DNA of 64,000 nucleotides, from NCBI GenBank assembly GCA_031310005.1, contig CM062380.1, positions 1,364,001 through 1,428,000 of the forward strand, written 5' to 3'. Shown here piece by piece: positions 21,717-33,599 of this stretch. The translations under genes and the position numbers were made by a program. Under the pieces are notes generated by a model. It made no database searches. It worked only from the letters and a program-made list of their open reading frames with translations, and was not told the origin of the DNA. Within the stretch, counting starts at the first letter, position 1. Every line of letters starts with the position of its first letter. Origin of the DNA: Dactylellina haptotyla. Lineage: Eukaryota; Ascomycota; Orbiliomycetes; Orbiliales; Orbiliaceae.

Positions 21717-24043
21717 CTACATACTCCACGAATTGCTGACTTTCTGCTCAGCGGCCACTCTGCTCTCCATCGCTCGCTTCCATTCTCTCCATTCTTGTGC
21801 GATGTCACTCAATACACCTCCCATGACGCTCGCGCCCATCAACCCATGGCCCTCTCCTTGTAAAATATTAACCTCGCATCTGCGCATTGTCTGTCCTAAC
21901 CACTTGACATTCTCAACCGGGACTCTGGTATCCTTTGTACCATGATGGATAACGACGGGACGATTGATATCCACATAACGGAAGCCAATCGGCCGCGAGC
22001 GTTCCAAGCAGACAAGGAGATCAACGGCAGGATTAGCGTTGCGGGTTGCGAGAGACCAGATTTGGTGGGTTAATCTTTCATCATAACTTTGTTGCCTCTC
22101 TTTCTCGGCTGCGCTGGACAAAGCGGCTGCGAGAATAGCATCTGTGCTGTTTAGTGCATCTTGTTCCATGATGGAAGTAATGGTTGGCGATCTGGGTTCA
22201 AAGGACGCGCGAGATCCGAGGGTAGTCGATGCAACACCGGTCGAGGTTATCGAATATCGCTTTGTACTATTGGCACCCGTTGTTCCGCTGGCCTGTGTCG
22301 CAAGAAGCTTGCCTTTGTCGGAGCTTACTCTATTCTTCTTCTTATTTGGTGTCTTTGGTAATGATGTAGTAAGCGAGGCACTGGTGGCAGACATGAAAGA
22401 GGAGTTTGCTGCCTTGAGGAAAGGAGTCGGCAATGCTCTGAGAATTCTTTGGGAAGGGAACGGCAGCTGGCGATGGTGAACCTTGTGATGTCGCGATAGC
22501 CTCTAGTTGGGATGGTGGGATCCATGGAGCGAGTAAATGGATTTTGCCTCTGATATGACCAGGCATACGAAGAGCAGTAGCAAGTGCATAAATGGCCCCA
22601 GCCGAGTGTGCCAGTAACGAAAACTTTGTGATCTTCAAGGATTGACAGATATACAAAATATCATCTATGTTCGCGATGAGGGGTTAGAAATCTAGTAGAT
22701 AAAAGATAAGAAGCGTTGATAAGGATAAATACCTGGCCAACTAAGTACAGTCCTTTCAGACTCTGGGATGGCATCACTCGCCAACGCCAGGTCTGTCTGG
22801 AGTGATCAATCTAAGCCCTAAACTTAATGCAAGTTCATCGTAGAATGCTGTAACATATCTCGTCAAACCCATTCCCACGCAGATAAATACCGCATACCCA
22901 TTCGGGTCTCCGACTTCACTGAAAGATATCGTCCTTCCCGAATTAGGAAAGCGGAGTTTCTGAGATAACCTAGGGGAGCAGAGATAAGCTTCAACGGCAT
23001 CGTCGATCGAATCGGCGTTGGATGCTCGATCGTCTAGACCATTAAGTGACTGAAGCGAGGGTGCCAAGGTTGGTGGGGACGATCGCCTCCTTAATCTCCC
23101 GCTGGACGAACGTCGGTGGTTCGTAACAGGAGGGTGAGAACTATGCTGTAGAGAACTCTGTCGTTTGAGAGAAGAATTGCTGGTGCTCGTACTCGCGCGG
23201 GACATGCTTAGGCTGCGTAGGGCCTCGTAGGTGTGAAAGGGCAGTTGCGAATTGCAGGCCAGATGAAGTCGATGAGACAAGGGCTGAGTGACGTCGTGAC
23301 TCTCTTTTCGATTTCATTTTCTCCGGGGAGAGCCCCTTTCCATAACTTGATCTACGTTCGGGTACCGACAGCACGGCTGCGGCTATTGCTGGAGAGGCGG
23401 CGATGGCCTCCATATTGTTGGTTGGTGTCTTGAGAGTCTGAAGAGGGTGAGATTCGGAGTTCCTGAGTCGTATATCTTCCGTACTGCTCATACGTAGGAT
23501 CGCTTTTGGGGGTGGGGGGATCTTTTCTTTCTCGGCACTATTCCTTCGGGAATACGACTGTATATAATTTGGGACATCGGTTGACAAGCTGGATCTTTTA
23601 CCCATAAAGCTTTCCTTGGTGGACTTTAGGGATGAGCCACTAGTACTATAGCGTTTGCTAGTCCGTACAACGGGGGGTGTTGCTGCATCCTCTGGGTGTA
23701 AAAGATGCAAGTCTCGAACTGGAGAGTTAGAAGTGGTATAGGCAGCGCCGTCTTTCCCGGTGATTAAATCCGAACTAGGACCTTCGAAGAAAAGGGTGTG
23801 TTGAGGCGATGGGGCGATCTTCGCAAGGGATTCAACTAGAGACGCCATGATCTCGGGGTCGGTAGAGAGTTGAGATGTGTTCAACGGGGAAGGAGCAGAC
23901 TTTCGGCGAGTGTTCGAAGGCCGGGATGACTTGCTGCTACTGCCGCCGCCTGCACCTGTGGTGGTGGTGCTGGTGGTACGGGGGATATTGTGAGGGTGGA
24001 GGTTTTGGCGATACATTGAAGCCGACGTGGTAGTAGTGGCCAT
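21717..24043 (-). CDS. Alpha/beta-hydrolase with long Ser-rich N-terminus; frame displaced three times
   Basis: The chosen start is the ATG at 24043 (MATTTTSASMYRQ). Residues 1-300 are Ser/Arg-rich and low in complexity. The hydrolase part follows: GRTISFSEVGDPNGYAVFICVGMGLTRY, the oxyanion and strand region, then LRLITPDRPGVGE. After an intron at 22665-22732 (GTATTT...ATAG) comes the nucleophile elbow LLAHSAGAIYALATALRMP, with the Ser in AHSAG. After a Ser/Thr-rich insert the C-terminal core has FRYVDINRPVVIHHGTKDTRVP (likely acid) and GEGHGLM (likely catalytic His). All triad elements are present, and the order matches a conserved filamentous-fungal alpha/beta-hydrolase family. The conserved protein runs through three frames, changing near 23225, 22776 and 22450, each by skipping one base. 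No intron explains these. Either the gene is decaying or the assembly has single-base insertions. Confidence 0.7.
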
Positions 24044-27000
24044 CGCGGGCGGCAATCTTCCTGGCTAAGGAGCTACAACCGGAGACAGGAGTTTGCAGGT
24101 GATCCAATGAGTAGGCTTCCTAAATTGCCTAGTTTGCGCGGCTGTATTCAAGCAAACCTACGCTATGGCACAGTGCATGGGGCTTGAGCACTTCAGTATG
24201 TCTAGGCCGGTATTCTTGTGATTGTGTGCTCGAGAATGTTGATGCAAGGTACTGCAAGAGTTAATCTCATGAGACTATCCGTGCTTCGGCGGAAGGTAGA
24301 GGAGAACTTTCTCGGAGAACCAAGGGAGGAGAATACGTGGTGTGTGTGTGTCTGTTTCCTCGGGCGGTGTGGGTATTTAGACGACCTGACATATGCAGGC
24401 GACAGGTTTGCAAGTCCGTTCGAAAAAGGAGTGTAAAAAAAGGAGTCGTTCTCGATTCCTCGCGTGTTTGGAATACTGCAACTTTCGATGCAGGAGATAG
24501 ATACCAACAAGCAGGAATGTGGGATCGCAAGAAAGTTTCTCTTTGCGAAAGAGTGGGAAAGAGAGGGAAACTAAAAGAACGCCCAAGCCGCAGCCGTGGA
24601 TGGGTATTTTATTTCTTTGTTAGCTTTCCCAGGATCTGGGAATATATTATTATTAGAACTCTCTCTCTCTGATTGTTCACAGAGGTTGTGGCCTTTCTTT
24701 GCTCTAGCGCGATATATCTCGCAGATTATCAAGAGAAGAGCAAAAAAGAAAGGAGGTGAGTTTATCAGCACATGGACACAATGAAGGGCAAGCCCTTTCT
24801 GAAACAGTTCAAGAATGCAGTAGTGAATGGGAAGAGATATAAATTAGCGAGGGGCCTTATCCGAATGCAGAGTTCTCTGCGACGGCGTGGGCGTGGTTTC
24901 TGCCCGAGGGCTGAAAGCGGGAGAGAAAAGTCAGGATCCCTGGCTTTCAGGACCGCCCCAAATTGCGGCGAGCTCGAGACAGTCGAGTAATGAGCGTCTG
25001 TAGACCGGCACTAAGGTAGTCGCATCGACGCCTTGACGGCGACTTTCTGGTCTTCTTGGACACCTAAACCTAATCGACGCGATGGTTTCGCCGGGGATTG
25101 CGCTCCAGCGTGACAACTCCGGATGAAGCGATGAAATCAGGGGGAGAAGCTCTCTGGATATCGATTGACGTCGTCGCTGAACAAAGGAAGCAAACTTGGG
25201 CCACCCAGAAATTCGGGTTCCCTTCGATCTCGCCCCTGCGGTGGGTTTAATCACTCAAAATCCTGGACTGCAAGGTCCAGGGGTAACCACCCCACTTGGT
25301 GCAGGACAAGCTCGCGAATCAGCGGCAGAATGTGAAATTTGTTGCCCTCAACCCAAATCAGATCTTATCGTTATCAGGCCGGACAGCCAATGGGGTCTGG
25401 CCCGTCGAACGAATCCATGGCAGCTGCTCACATGGATTCGATTCAATTCGCCTGGTGAAGAAAAATTCCTCCGGATGCATGCAGCAAGCAAGCGCATTGC
25501 ATTGAGTTTGGAGGCAAGCAGAGGTCGTCGCTCGGCGCCAAACAATAATGTGCGATCGAACAAACGATGGACTGAGCCCGATCAGAGGGTTTCTGATATA
25601 ATGGATATCCCGTGGGCCGCAGCATGGCATTCTGCCTCGCTTGGACCCAAGAGATGCTGATCCGCGTGTATTCTCATTTATTTTCTTTCACGCTGGAAAC
25701 GTGAATGAAATCGATATTAAAATGGACCCCACCGCGACCGGCGGGTCGAGCCAATGGGGTCGCCTTCACCCGTCTGGTGCTTAAATTGCATTCGGTGCTC
25801 GTGCGGTCTTAACAGAACTGCTAATATTAGCGTGGCAGCTTTGAAGGTCGAGTGCCCCAGGGTGTGAGCGAATGACAGCTACTTACACAAATGATCCCAA
25901 TCAATCGATATTAACCTCTCTCTTTCCCTCTCTCGCAAGACGCAGAGCCCTGTCGGATTGCCAGGCTGGTCCTCAATGGTCGAAGTCGATGATGATGGTG
26001 ATGATGCTGTGGACGCCATCAGATTGTATCAAGCCGGACTGCGGTGGCTTGGAGGGCGTTGCGGATACAACGCAACGGTAAGAACCGGCCTGGGGTCTGA
26101 AGGTTGACATGTTCCCTCTCATTTCGTTGAAGCCTGTCCGAATCCTCACGATGCCACATACACTCACACACTTCTTATTATCAGACTGTAGTATTACTTG
26201 CAGCTGTCACCGCCATCATCGACGGGAACGCATGCAGAATTTCGAGTTAACAGCGCCAAGGCGGGTTCCTCTCACTCGCTCTCATTTCGGTTGATGGACG
26301 TTGGATGCAAGCATCGTTAACATGACGGTGCCACACATGGCCATGATGAATCAATGGGAAATGGTTCGATATAGGGCTGGTGAAGAACTGCATACAGCGC
26401 TCCACAAATATCCCCAGCAGCGTAGCCATATTGCATTCGAATTCGACAAAAGAGCACGATGTGGGTTCGTTCTCTTGAACCTAATAATATTTCCCGCGTT
26501 TCTCGAGACAGTCGGGCTTGTTCCGTATGGCTAGGTTGAGGGATGCAATTCGCTGGATCGGTGCCCCAGCAGCCGAGGAACTCGTTTCCGCCAGTGGCAC
26601 AACCGGGTTCGATTGAGTCCGGTGAAACAGAGGAAGCATTCGCAGTTCGACGTAAAAAAAAAAACAATTTGCAAGGCGGTTTCTTTGGACAGACACCACA
26701 GCCCGTTAGGCTACCGTCGTATTGCAAATTTTGTGTCTTTGCAAGATTCTTCTTCGGAGTTCTCCAGCACGATGGATAGATTCGTGCTTCTTGATGGACA
26801 CGCAATGATGGCTGATGCTGCGAGTGTTGGTGTTTTCCACACTCCGGATAAGAACCAGTACGCTAACAAGGCAGGTACGAGCAAGAGCGTTGAAAGCTTG
26901 AATTTGTTTGACTAACCAGGCAGACCCATGTCGGTCAGGTTTCCGGCCCACGATGATGATGATGACGAAAGGCCTGGCTCTTCGGCCGGACCTCCAATCT

Positions 27001-27681
27001 TGCAAGACCAGGCGCCTGCTGGAAAACCAAACTTAGTTATCTTGAGAAGCTGCGAACCAAGAAACAGATTTTCTCTTTCTATTTTCTCTCCGCTCTAACA
27101 ATTTGAACCATCTGGATATCGCTCGCTCTCCTATCCGTTATCTTCCACCTCGCTTGTCCCGGATCACAGACCGCAACTGCCTTCTTCAGCTCTTCATTCG
27201 CTACGGCGGGCAAGAGCGAACCACCAATCCCAGCCTGGAGCTGAACGATTCATGCACTGTTAGAGCAGTCAAGTCCTCCGCCGCGTCATGCGGTGACTTC
27301 CTACGGCGCCACCGCCTTCGCGTAGATGCACAAAGAAAAGTGAAAAATTAATAGCAGCGGAGTGAAGGAAAAATAATATCGGGTGCTCATTAAGCACTTT
27401 TTTGTTCTCGGTTTCTTTTTCAGAACGAGCCGACCGTCCGGTCTTCTCCAACATCACCGTCCTTCCCTTCGTCGATATACCGTCTCGCTCCCATTGGAAT
27501 GCTGCGGACCTGTCAATCACCGCCCGTCCCATTTCCCTGTCGCAGCTCCCCCAACGTCAGCGACCTGCGCCAGCAACACACGATCGCCAACAAAAACAAC
27601 ACATAACAACGGCCGAGACATTAGAAGGTCTGTTTCTCGCTGGGAGCCCGGTTCGGATACGAGCTATCGGCGGTATACAAC
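24044..27681. other. Intergenic, no supported gene
   Basis: About 3.6 kb between the divergent hydrolase and aspartyl-protease genes, so it should hold both promoters and long leaders. Frames of 90-160 codons on the minus strand near 26317-27005 overlap open plus-strand frames and show no domain. Pyrimidine-rich tracts and CA/TG stretches near 24340 and 26160 are visible. No TATA box close to 27682 stands out. Confidence 0.45.
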
Positions 27682-29410
27682 ATGAAGTCAACGGCTTTGC
27701 TACTTCTGGCAGGCGTCGCTGCATCTTCCACGGCGGTCTCTGCTTCTAGCATCCTTGCAAGGAGCGTCCCCGGTGCGCATGTTGTCTCGCTCGACTTTCA
27801 GAAGGAAAAATGCTACAACACCAAAGGCCAAGCCGGGCGCCGCAAAATACGGCGGAGAACAACGGTGCTAGCAACATTAGACAACGAGGTATGCACAAAT
27901 AGAACATATGCATATATCCTAGAGAAATTGCATGAGCGAGTATTTCCTTTTTATTTTTGCTAATAGCTATCATCCGGCTAGTATCTCCTATACTACGTGG
28001 ATGTCCAAGTCGGAACCCCGCCCCAGTCTCTCCGGCTCCAGGTCGACACGGGTAGCAGTGATGTATGGGCCCCATCGTCCAATTCGAAACAGTGCCGTAG
28101 CTCGGATACTCCGTGCAATGAGGGGTCATGTAAGCTCTCTAAATCCTACGTCATGTCGTATCTGAATCGAATGCTAACAGTCAATCTCAGACAACCCGGA
28201 CTCGTCATCCACGAGTAAAATAATCGAGAGAGACGGTTTCAGTATTTCATATCTGGATGGCACCCATTCCAGGGGCGACTTTATATCCGAAGTTTTCACC
28301 ATTGGAAATATCACCATCGATGATCTACAACTGGGTGTTGGTTATGACACCGATATCTCAGCGGGAATCCTCGGCATCGGCTTTAATTCGAATTCGGTGT
28401 CTGCTAGCTCATATCCGAGCCTTGTTGACAACCTCGTCGCTCACAAGTACATAAACGCCCGGGCGTATAGCCTGTACCTCAACGATCAAGAAGCCAACAC
28501 CGGCTCCATTCTATTCGGCGGGATCGACACCAAGAAGTTTGAAGGAAAGCTTATCGGGCTACCCATTCAGAGAACACCTGACACCGAAGACTACACCGAT
28601 TTCCTGGTATCCCTCACCTCTATTGGATTCTCCGGTCAAGATGGGGTAGAACAGTCTATTTTAAACGAAACTCTGACCGCTGTTCTGGATTCCGGCTCCT
28701 CTTTGACATACCTTCCAAACTCCACGGTCACCAATATCGTCGAGAGAGTCGGCGGTGTCTGGAGCTCAGATCTGGAGTCCTACATGATTCCTTGTTCCCT
28801 TACGAATGACGGCCATGACTACGTACACTACCGATTCGGCGGCCATAACGGTCCTGTGATCCGCATCCCAATGGAAGAGCTCACAAACTACATAATCGAC
28901 ATCAACGGAGACATATGGACCGATATCGATGGCAACCCCGCATGCATATTCGGCATCCAACCGCAACCTGAGGGTTTTGGAGACAGCTACCTCTTCGGCG
29001 ATACATTTCTGCGATCAGCCTACGTCGTCTACGATCTCGACGGGAAGAAGATATGGATGGCGCAGACGGTATTCAATGCCACAGCCAGCAACATTCTCGA
29101 GATCCAGAATAGTACCGTATCTAAGAGCGGCGTACCTAACGCTAGTGGCATCGCATCCGTGTCTGAGCCTCTTATTGTCGTTACAACGGTGATGAAGCCA
29201 ATGCCCACGGGGTATATCACAAGCGCAAGTGTGACTTCGCTTGAGCCCTCTACGACGGATAATGCATCGCCAAATTCGCAGTCTACGGATCCGGCGCGAT
29301 CCGGGACCGATCAATCAAATTCGCCGAATGCTGGTTTGCGAAACCAAGTGGGCGGTGCGGCAATGGCATGTTTTGCATTTGTTGCCATTCTATTTTCGGC
29401 ATTGTTATAA
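27682..29410 (+). CDS. Secreted aspartyl protease, yapsin/GPI-anchored type, three exons
   Basis: Exons 27682-27888, 27982-28129 and 28191-29410 give 524 residues. A signal peptide ([21 protein letters not shown]) is followed by a short basic propeptide ending near [10 protein letters not shown], a probable processing site. The pepsin fold follows, with both catalytic aspartates: VDTGSSDVW near residue 90 and [11 protein letters not shown] near 290. The Ser/Thr-rich tail, rich in NxS/T sites, ends in a hydrophobic stretch ([15 protein letters not shown]), as expected for a GPI signal. This order is that of fungal yapsins, which sit at the plasma membrane or wall and cleave proteins, often after basic residues. 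Intron 1 uses the second of two AG acceptors (27980-27981), because only that joins to the conserved [12 protein letters not shown]. No truncation is seen. Confidence 0.92.
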
Positions 29411-29943
29411 GCTGGGTTTCCCATTATGTAACCCACCGGCTGCAAAAAGTTGACTTCGCTTTTTAATTTTAACGATGACATGACCGTCTTTTGTCCCATT
29501 TCTGGTTCAAGCATTACTATTCGCTCATTAATACATAAGATCACCCGACGATCTTACGTTTATACATACTGTGTCGGGCCATGCATAGGTTTTGTGGAGC
29601 GGGGTTTTTTCCGTTGCATTATTCATTCTCCGTTCCCTTGAATAATTTTTGTTTCCGCGGCGAGAGCGCGGTTAAGTTCACGATTAATGACCGAGGTCAG
29701 CAAGCATGGAGTTTGAGTTTGGGGATTTTGTAATGTTTATATATAAGTTTACCATACCATCAGTTTAACTTCTTTCTGTACACGAATTCGCTTTCTCATA
29801 AAAACTAATGAAAATATATATACAAGCGCATCCATGCTACTTTTAAATGGTAAATTGCGGGTATCAAGATTATGCATATAGAAAAAGGCGAATGCTAGTT
29901 ATAAAAATTTTCAGAAACAACCGGATTCAGGTATATCGAAGCC
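29411..29943. other. Short convergent intergenic region
   Basis: 3' flanks of the converging protease and ERCC1 genes. AT-rich; no gene seen. Confidence 0.5.
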
Positions 29944-31167
29944 TCACTGCTTCCGCAGTTTCGCCAGAGCAGCCAAAACGCCATCTTCCGTAGTAGCTGG
30001 AGTATTCCCCGACGTATCCCCAACATGTGAAGCAGCAGCAACTGGTTCGCTCTGCGATTCCTGCGGTTTTTTCCTCCGCCTCTCCTCATCCTCCATAGCC
30101 CGCAACGCCTCCTCCTCATCCAGATCGATAATCATATCCACATCCACAGGCTCCTTAACCACTTTCGCCGGAGCAGCAATTCCCAACCGTCGGTTGATCG
30201 CGACCCGATCCTCGTCCTTCATCAAATTCAAGGGCACCGCCGTCCCCAGCCCAGCAGTGCTTTGCCCCTTCGCTGCAGCCTCCTCCCTCCTCTTCTTCAT
30301 CACCGCACCGCCCATCCTAAAATCATCGCGGATAGCGGTACACCACCGCCTCGTCTTCTTCTCCCCCCATCCGGGCACCAGCGCGATCTGCTCCTCCGGA
30401 GCGTTAACCGCAGCTCTAATACTGCCAAACATACTGATCAACCCCATCGCATCCGTTTTATTAACCCCCTGAACACTTGTCACGAAATCCTCAACGCGGG
30501 ACATGTGGTCCTCCTTCTGGCGTTCCTTGATCATAGTCGCGGGCGTGTTCTCCATGATTTTATACAGCTCTACGTAGCGCCCGGCCTCGGACGAGCTCCA
30601 GGCGAGGATTATCGTCATGTTATTGATCATGGTTGACTTCGTGAGCTCCTTGATCGGATCTGAATGCTGGTCTGTGTCGACGAGGAGGAGGAGGATGCGC
30701 AGGGTGTATGCTCGCCCTATGGCTTTCATGCGCGTGTAGATGTATTCTGGATGTAGGCGGTGGTATTTGAGGGAGAGGAAGAGGACGCAGGTCGTCGGGG
30801 TGACGAGGTAGTCTGGGACTATGTCGCCGTATTCCCAGGGGACGGATTTGATATATGGGAGGAGGGGGTTGCCTTTCTACATGGTTCTCACGGTTTATCA
30901 GTATTATCTCTTTTTGCGAGTTGTAAATAAACTGATTTGTAGGACTGGTATGATTGGTACCTGGCGGGTATTAACGATTATAGAGCTCGGGCCGGCCGGC
31001 TTTGCGATCTTGCGGGGGACAGGTTGGACGACCGGCTGCTTCGATGGACCGGCAGCAGGTGCTGGTGGTGCCGGCGCGCGTGAGGTCGAGGAGCTCTTGT
31101 GGGCCTTTTCGGCGGCGTCCGCTACCGCGGCGAAAGCTGCGTCGTCGATGTCTCCGTATTCGTCCAT
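29944..31167 (-). CDS. rad10: ERCC1/Rad10 family DNA repair endonuclease subunit, two exons
   Basis: Exon 1 is 30961-31167 and exon 2 is 29944-30876; the 84-base intron has donor GTACCA and acceptor TGTAG. The product is 379 residues. After an acidic, Ala/Pro-rich N-terminus the conserved central domain reads KGNPLLPYIKSVPWEYGDI, then CVLFLSLKYHRLHPEYIYTR and LRILLLLVDTD. This is the nuclease-like domain of ERCC1, which binds XPA/Rad14 and DNA. Residues about 225-290 form the tandem helix-hairpin-helix region (FGSIRAAVNAPEEQIALVPGWGEKKTRRW) that dimerises with XPF/Rad1. The complex cuts 5' of lesions in nucleotide excision repair and in single-strand annealing. The acidic tail after about 330 (DVDMIIDLDEEEALRAMEDEE) is a common fungal extension. 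No irregularity was seen. Confidence 0.93.
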
Positions 31168-32111
31168 CGTAACAGAGCTGGAGACGGTTGGCGTGTGAAT
31201 TCCCGGTCCATCGATTGCGAGGTCGTTGAATTTAAGTGTCCGGGGAAGGTTAAATGTAGTTTGAGGGATGTCGTCAAAGGCGCATGTCACGTGATTTATA
31301 CGCACACAAGAGTTGAGCGAAGCATTGATACTCCGGCTCTGCATTATATTATCGCCTACAAGTTCAAGTTTTCTATTTGCTTGGTGTGATTAATTTATTT
31401 GGTTCTTCATTACATCGGGTACGCCATGAGGTGCGGGTGTTTTCATCGAGTTACAGTATCTTTCTCATTGTTCTTATATCTTCTGAGCTTCTAGAGAATA
31501 CCGTGAAAATCTTTCGTGAAAAAAAAAATAAAAAAGTAAAAAAAGTGGTGGTAGTAGCAGCAAAAACGAGACAGCCCAGGAAAGATGATCATACAATGAG
31601 TAATAAAAAAGGAAAAACAGCCCGTTAAGCACTAAAATAGTATGTAACACTGAAAGAGATGTAAAGTGTGTGTATGGGAGAGGCTGGATGGTGATGGTGA
31701 TGGCGATGAGGTATATATGGCCCTTGTACGATGCTGCAATATCCTGTACAAACTCCACTCCATTTCCTCCTCGTCTGGATGTTCGAGTTCCTTCCTGGCG
31801 TTTCTACCTCCGTATTCCTGTCAAATGTAGCTAGCTAGCCAGCCGGGGGTCGGAGGCCTGCTAAACAAAAGTCGTGTAACGGAGGTTGATAACGGGGGGA
31901 GATTTCGAAATCGTAACGAAGATGTAGGCTGAGTCACCAGAACGTGCAACATCTTCAAAGGCTTTTTTAGAAAAAGGTACGGAGAGATATATAAAATTCG
32001 AAAGTCAAAAAGTTCGGGATATATTGAACTATTGATGGACGGGTTGATTGGGAATAAAAGGGTTGACAGGAAAAACAAGGATCGCTAGTTGGCATTCGTC
32101 TCCGAGCAAAT
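31168..32111. other. Intergenic between ERCC1 start and RPL6 end
   Basis: 944 bases holding the ERCC1 promoter and the RPL6 3' flank. A-rich runs near 31520; no gene seen. Confidence 0.5.
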
Positions 32112-33123
32112 CTACCACTTCATGAGGTGGGGTCTGTCACCCTTGCTTAAGCTGAAGGTAGACTTCAGGTAAGAGGTGAGCTGTGGGGTCTGCTTGATGA
32201 CGGAGACGAGAGCCTTGTCGACTTCCGACTGATCCGCAGTTCGGGCCTCTGGGAGGACCTTCTTCTGTTCGTTTAGAATAGTGGTTAGTCTCTTTCTGCT
32301 CATTGAAGCCGTATTTCCTCGTAATTTGATCAATTTAATTATTATATAGGTTTGGCTGTGTGTGGTGATTCTGTATTTCTTACCTCGCTGGCAGCCTTAG
32401 CAGCATCGAAGAATTCCTCCTCACCGCTCTTCTTGCCGGATTCCTCCTTGGCGAAGTACTTGTCATCGTACTTGGACAAATCTAAACTTGGGAGGTCGAT
32501 CTTGGTGCTGGTGGCGATGACATAACGAGCGTTGACACGACGGAGAGGGACACCATTAAGCTTGAATGGACCGGTGACGAGGAGGACACCGGCATCGAGT
32601 GGCTTGAGGTAGACAACTCGCTTGCCTCTGAATCGACCGGCGAGGATTATGAGAATGGTTCCCGGGACGAGGGAAGCTCTGAGCTTAGTAGCATGCTGGG
32701 TTTTGCGGGCCTGGTAGACAAAAAAAAGACAAATGTTAGTCCTCGCTGCGGATTCGATATATCGAATGCATTGATTATCATGAGCAACCGCCGCCGCCTC
32801 TGAGCGCCTTCTATTCCGCTCCAATGGTGTCCACCGCATTGCTTTACTTCATTGTCTTTAAAGTTGATTCCAAATATATCCCATCGTCGCCGCCATCGAC
32901 ATGCCAGACATATTGAATAGAACGATTTTCTGGACCTGAGTACTCCTGCTCTTCCCCATCAATTCCACCATGATAATCAATGCAGACACACGCACACACG
33001 TTCACATCATCGGGGAAAGGCACCCACCTTCTTTGGCTGCGCAACATCCGTTGTAGGATACCACTTGGAGGCCTTGTTGGCAGGAATTTCCCGGGAACCC
33101 GAGCCGAAGGTCTTTGTCGACAT
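32112..33123 (-). CDS. rpl6: 60S ribosomal protein L6 (eL6), three exons
   Basis: Exons 33028-33123, 32384-32710 and 32112-32264 give 191 residues, close to the usual fungal length. The N-terminus is [22 protein letters not shown]. The core includes [21 protein letters not shown], which contains the conserved KOW-like segment, and [20 protein letters not shown]. The end is [25 protein letters not shown]. Introns are 317 bases (GTGGGT donor, CCAG acceptor) and 119 bases (GTAAGA, ACAG). A long first intron near the start codon is common in fungal ribosomal protein genes. The protein is a structural component of the large ribosomal subunit. It ends in TAG, which shows TAG is a normal stop in this organism. 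Confidence 0.95.
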
Positions 33124-33599
33124 GTCGAGTGCGTTATTAAATTAAGAAGGGGGCTGTCGTAAGAGTCGGTAGACGAGGGCGAGGAGTGCTCGGTCGATGG
33201 GCGTCGTCGGGAGGTGGTGATGTCGGTCGGGATAAGATGGTCTGGTCCTTGAAACTCTTTCTCTCTTTTCGTGGTGTTGCTGGTCGTCGTTGGGAGGCGA
33301 TAATTGGGTGCGCTATGCCTCGGACGTCCCGCCGCCTGCCCTGCTCAGCAAGCGTGCGGTGAGGGCTTAGGGCTAGAAAATTTGCCCACACTGCCGCCCG
33401 CTGATTGGCTGCAGCCGACCTCCGCAACACATCCGCACGGCCACATTTCGTTGTCAGCCACTGTGGCGGTACACCGCAAATCTTCACAACCCGCAACATC
33501 TTCACATATGCATATCCCATCAGATCATTATGGCAGGATACAATTGCTCTCGGGAGATACATCGAATGATTTAGGTAGGTATATAGTATATAATGATCA

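Noticed and set aside
22738-22752. CTTAGTT, the heptamer used for +1 frameshifting in yeast EST3, inside the hydrolase gene.
   Set aside because: It lies within a frame that is read normally and not at any of the three frame changes; the mechanism depends on yeast tRNAs.
26317-26805. 162-residue minus-strand frame.
   Set aside because: Overlapped by open plus-strand frames, Cys/Pro-rich random look, no domain.
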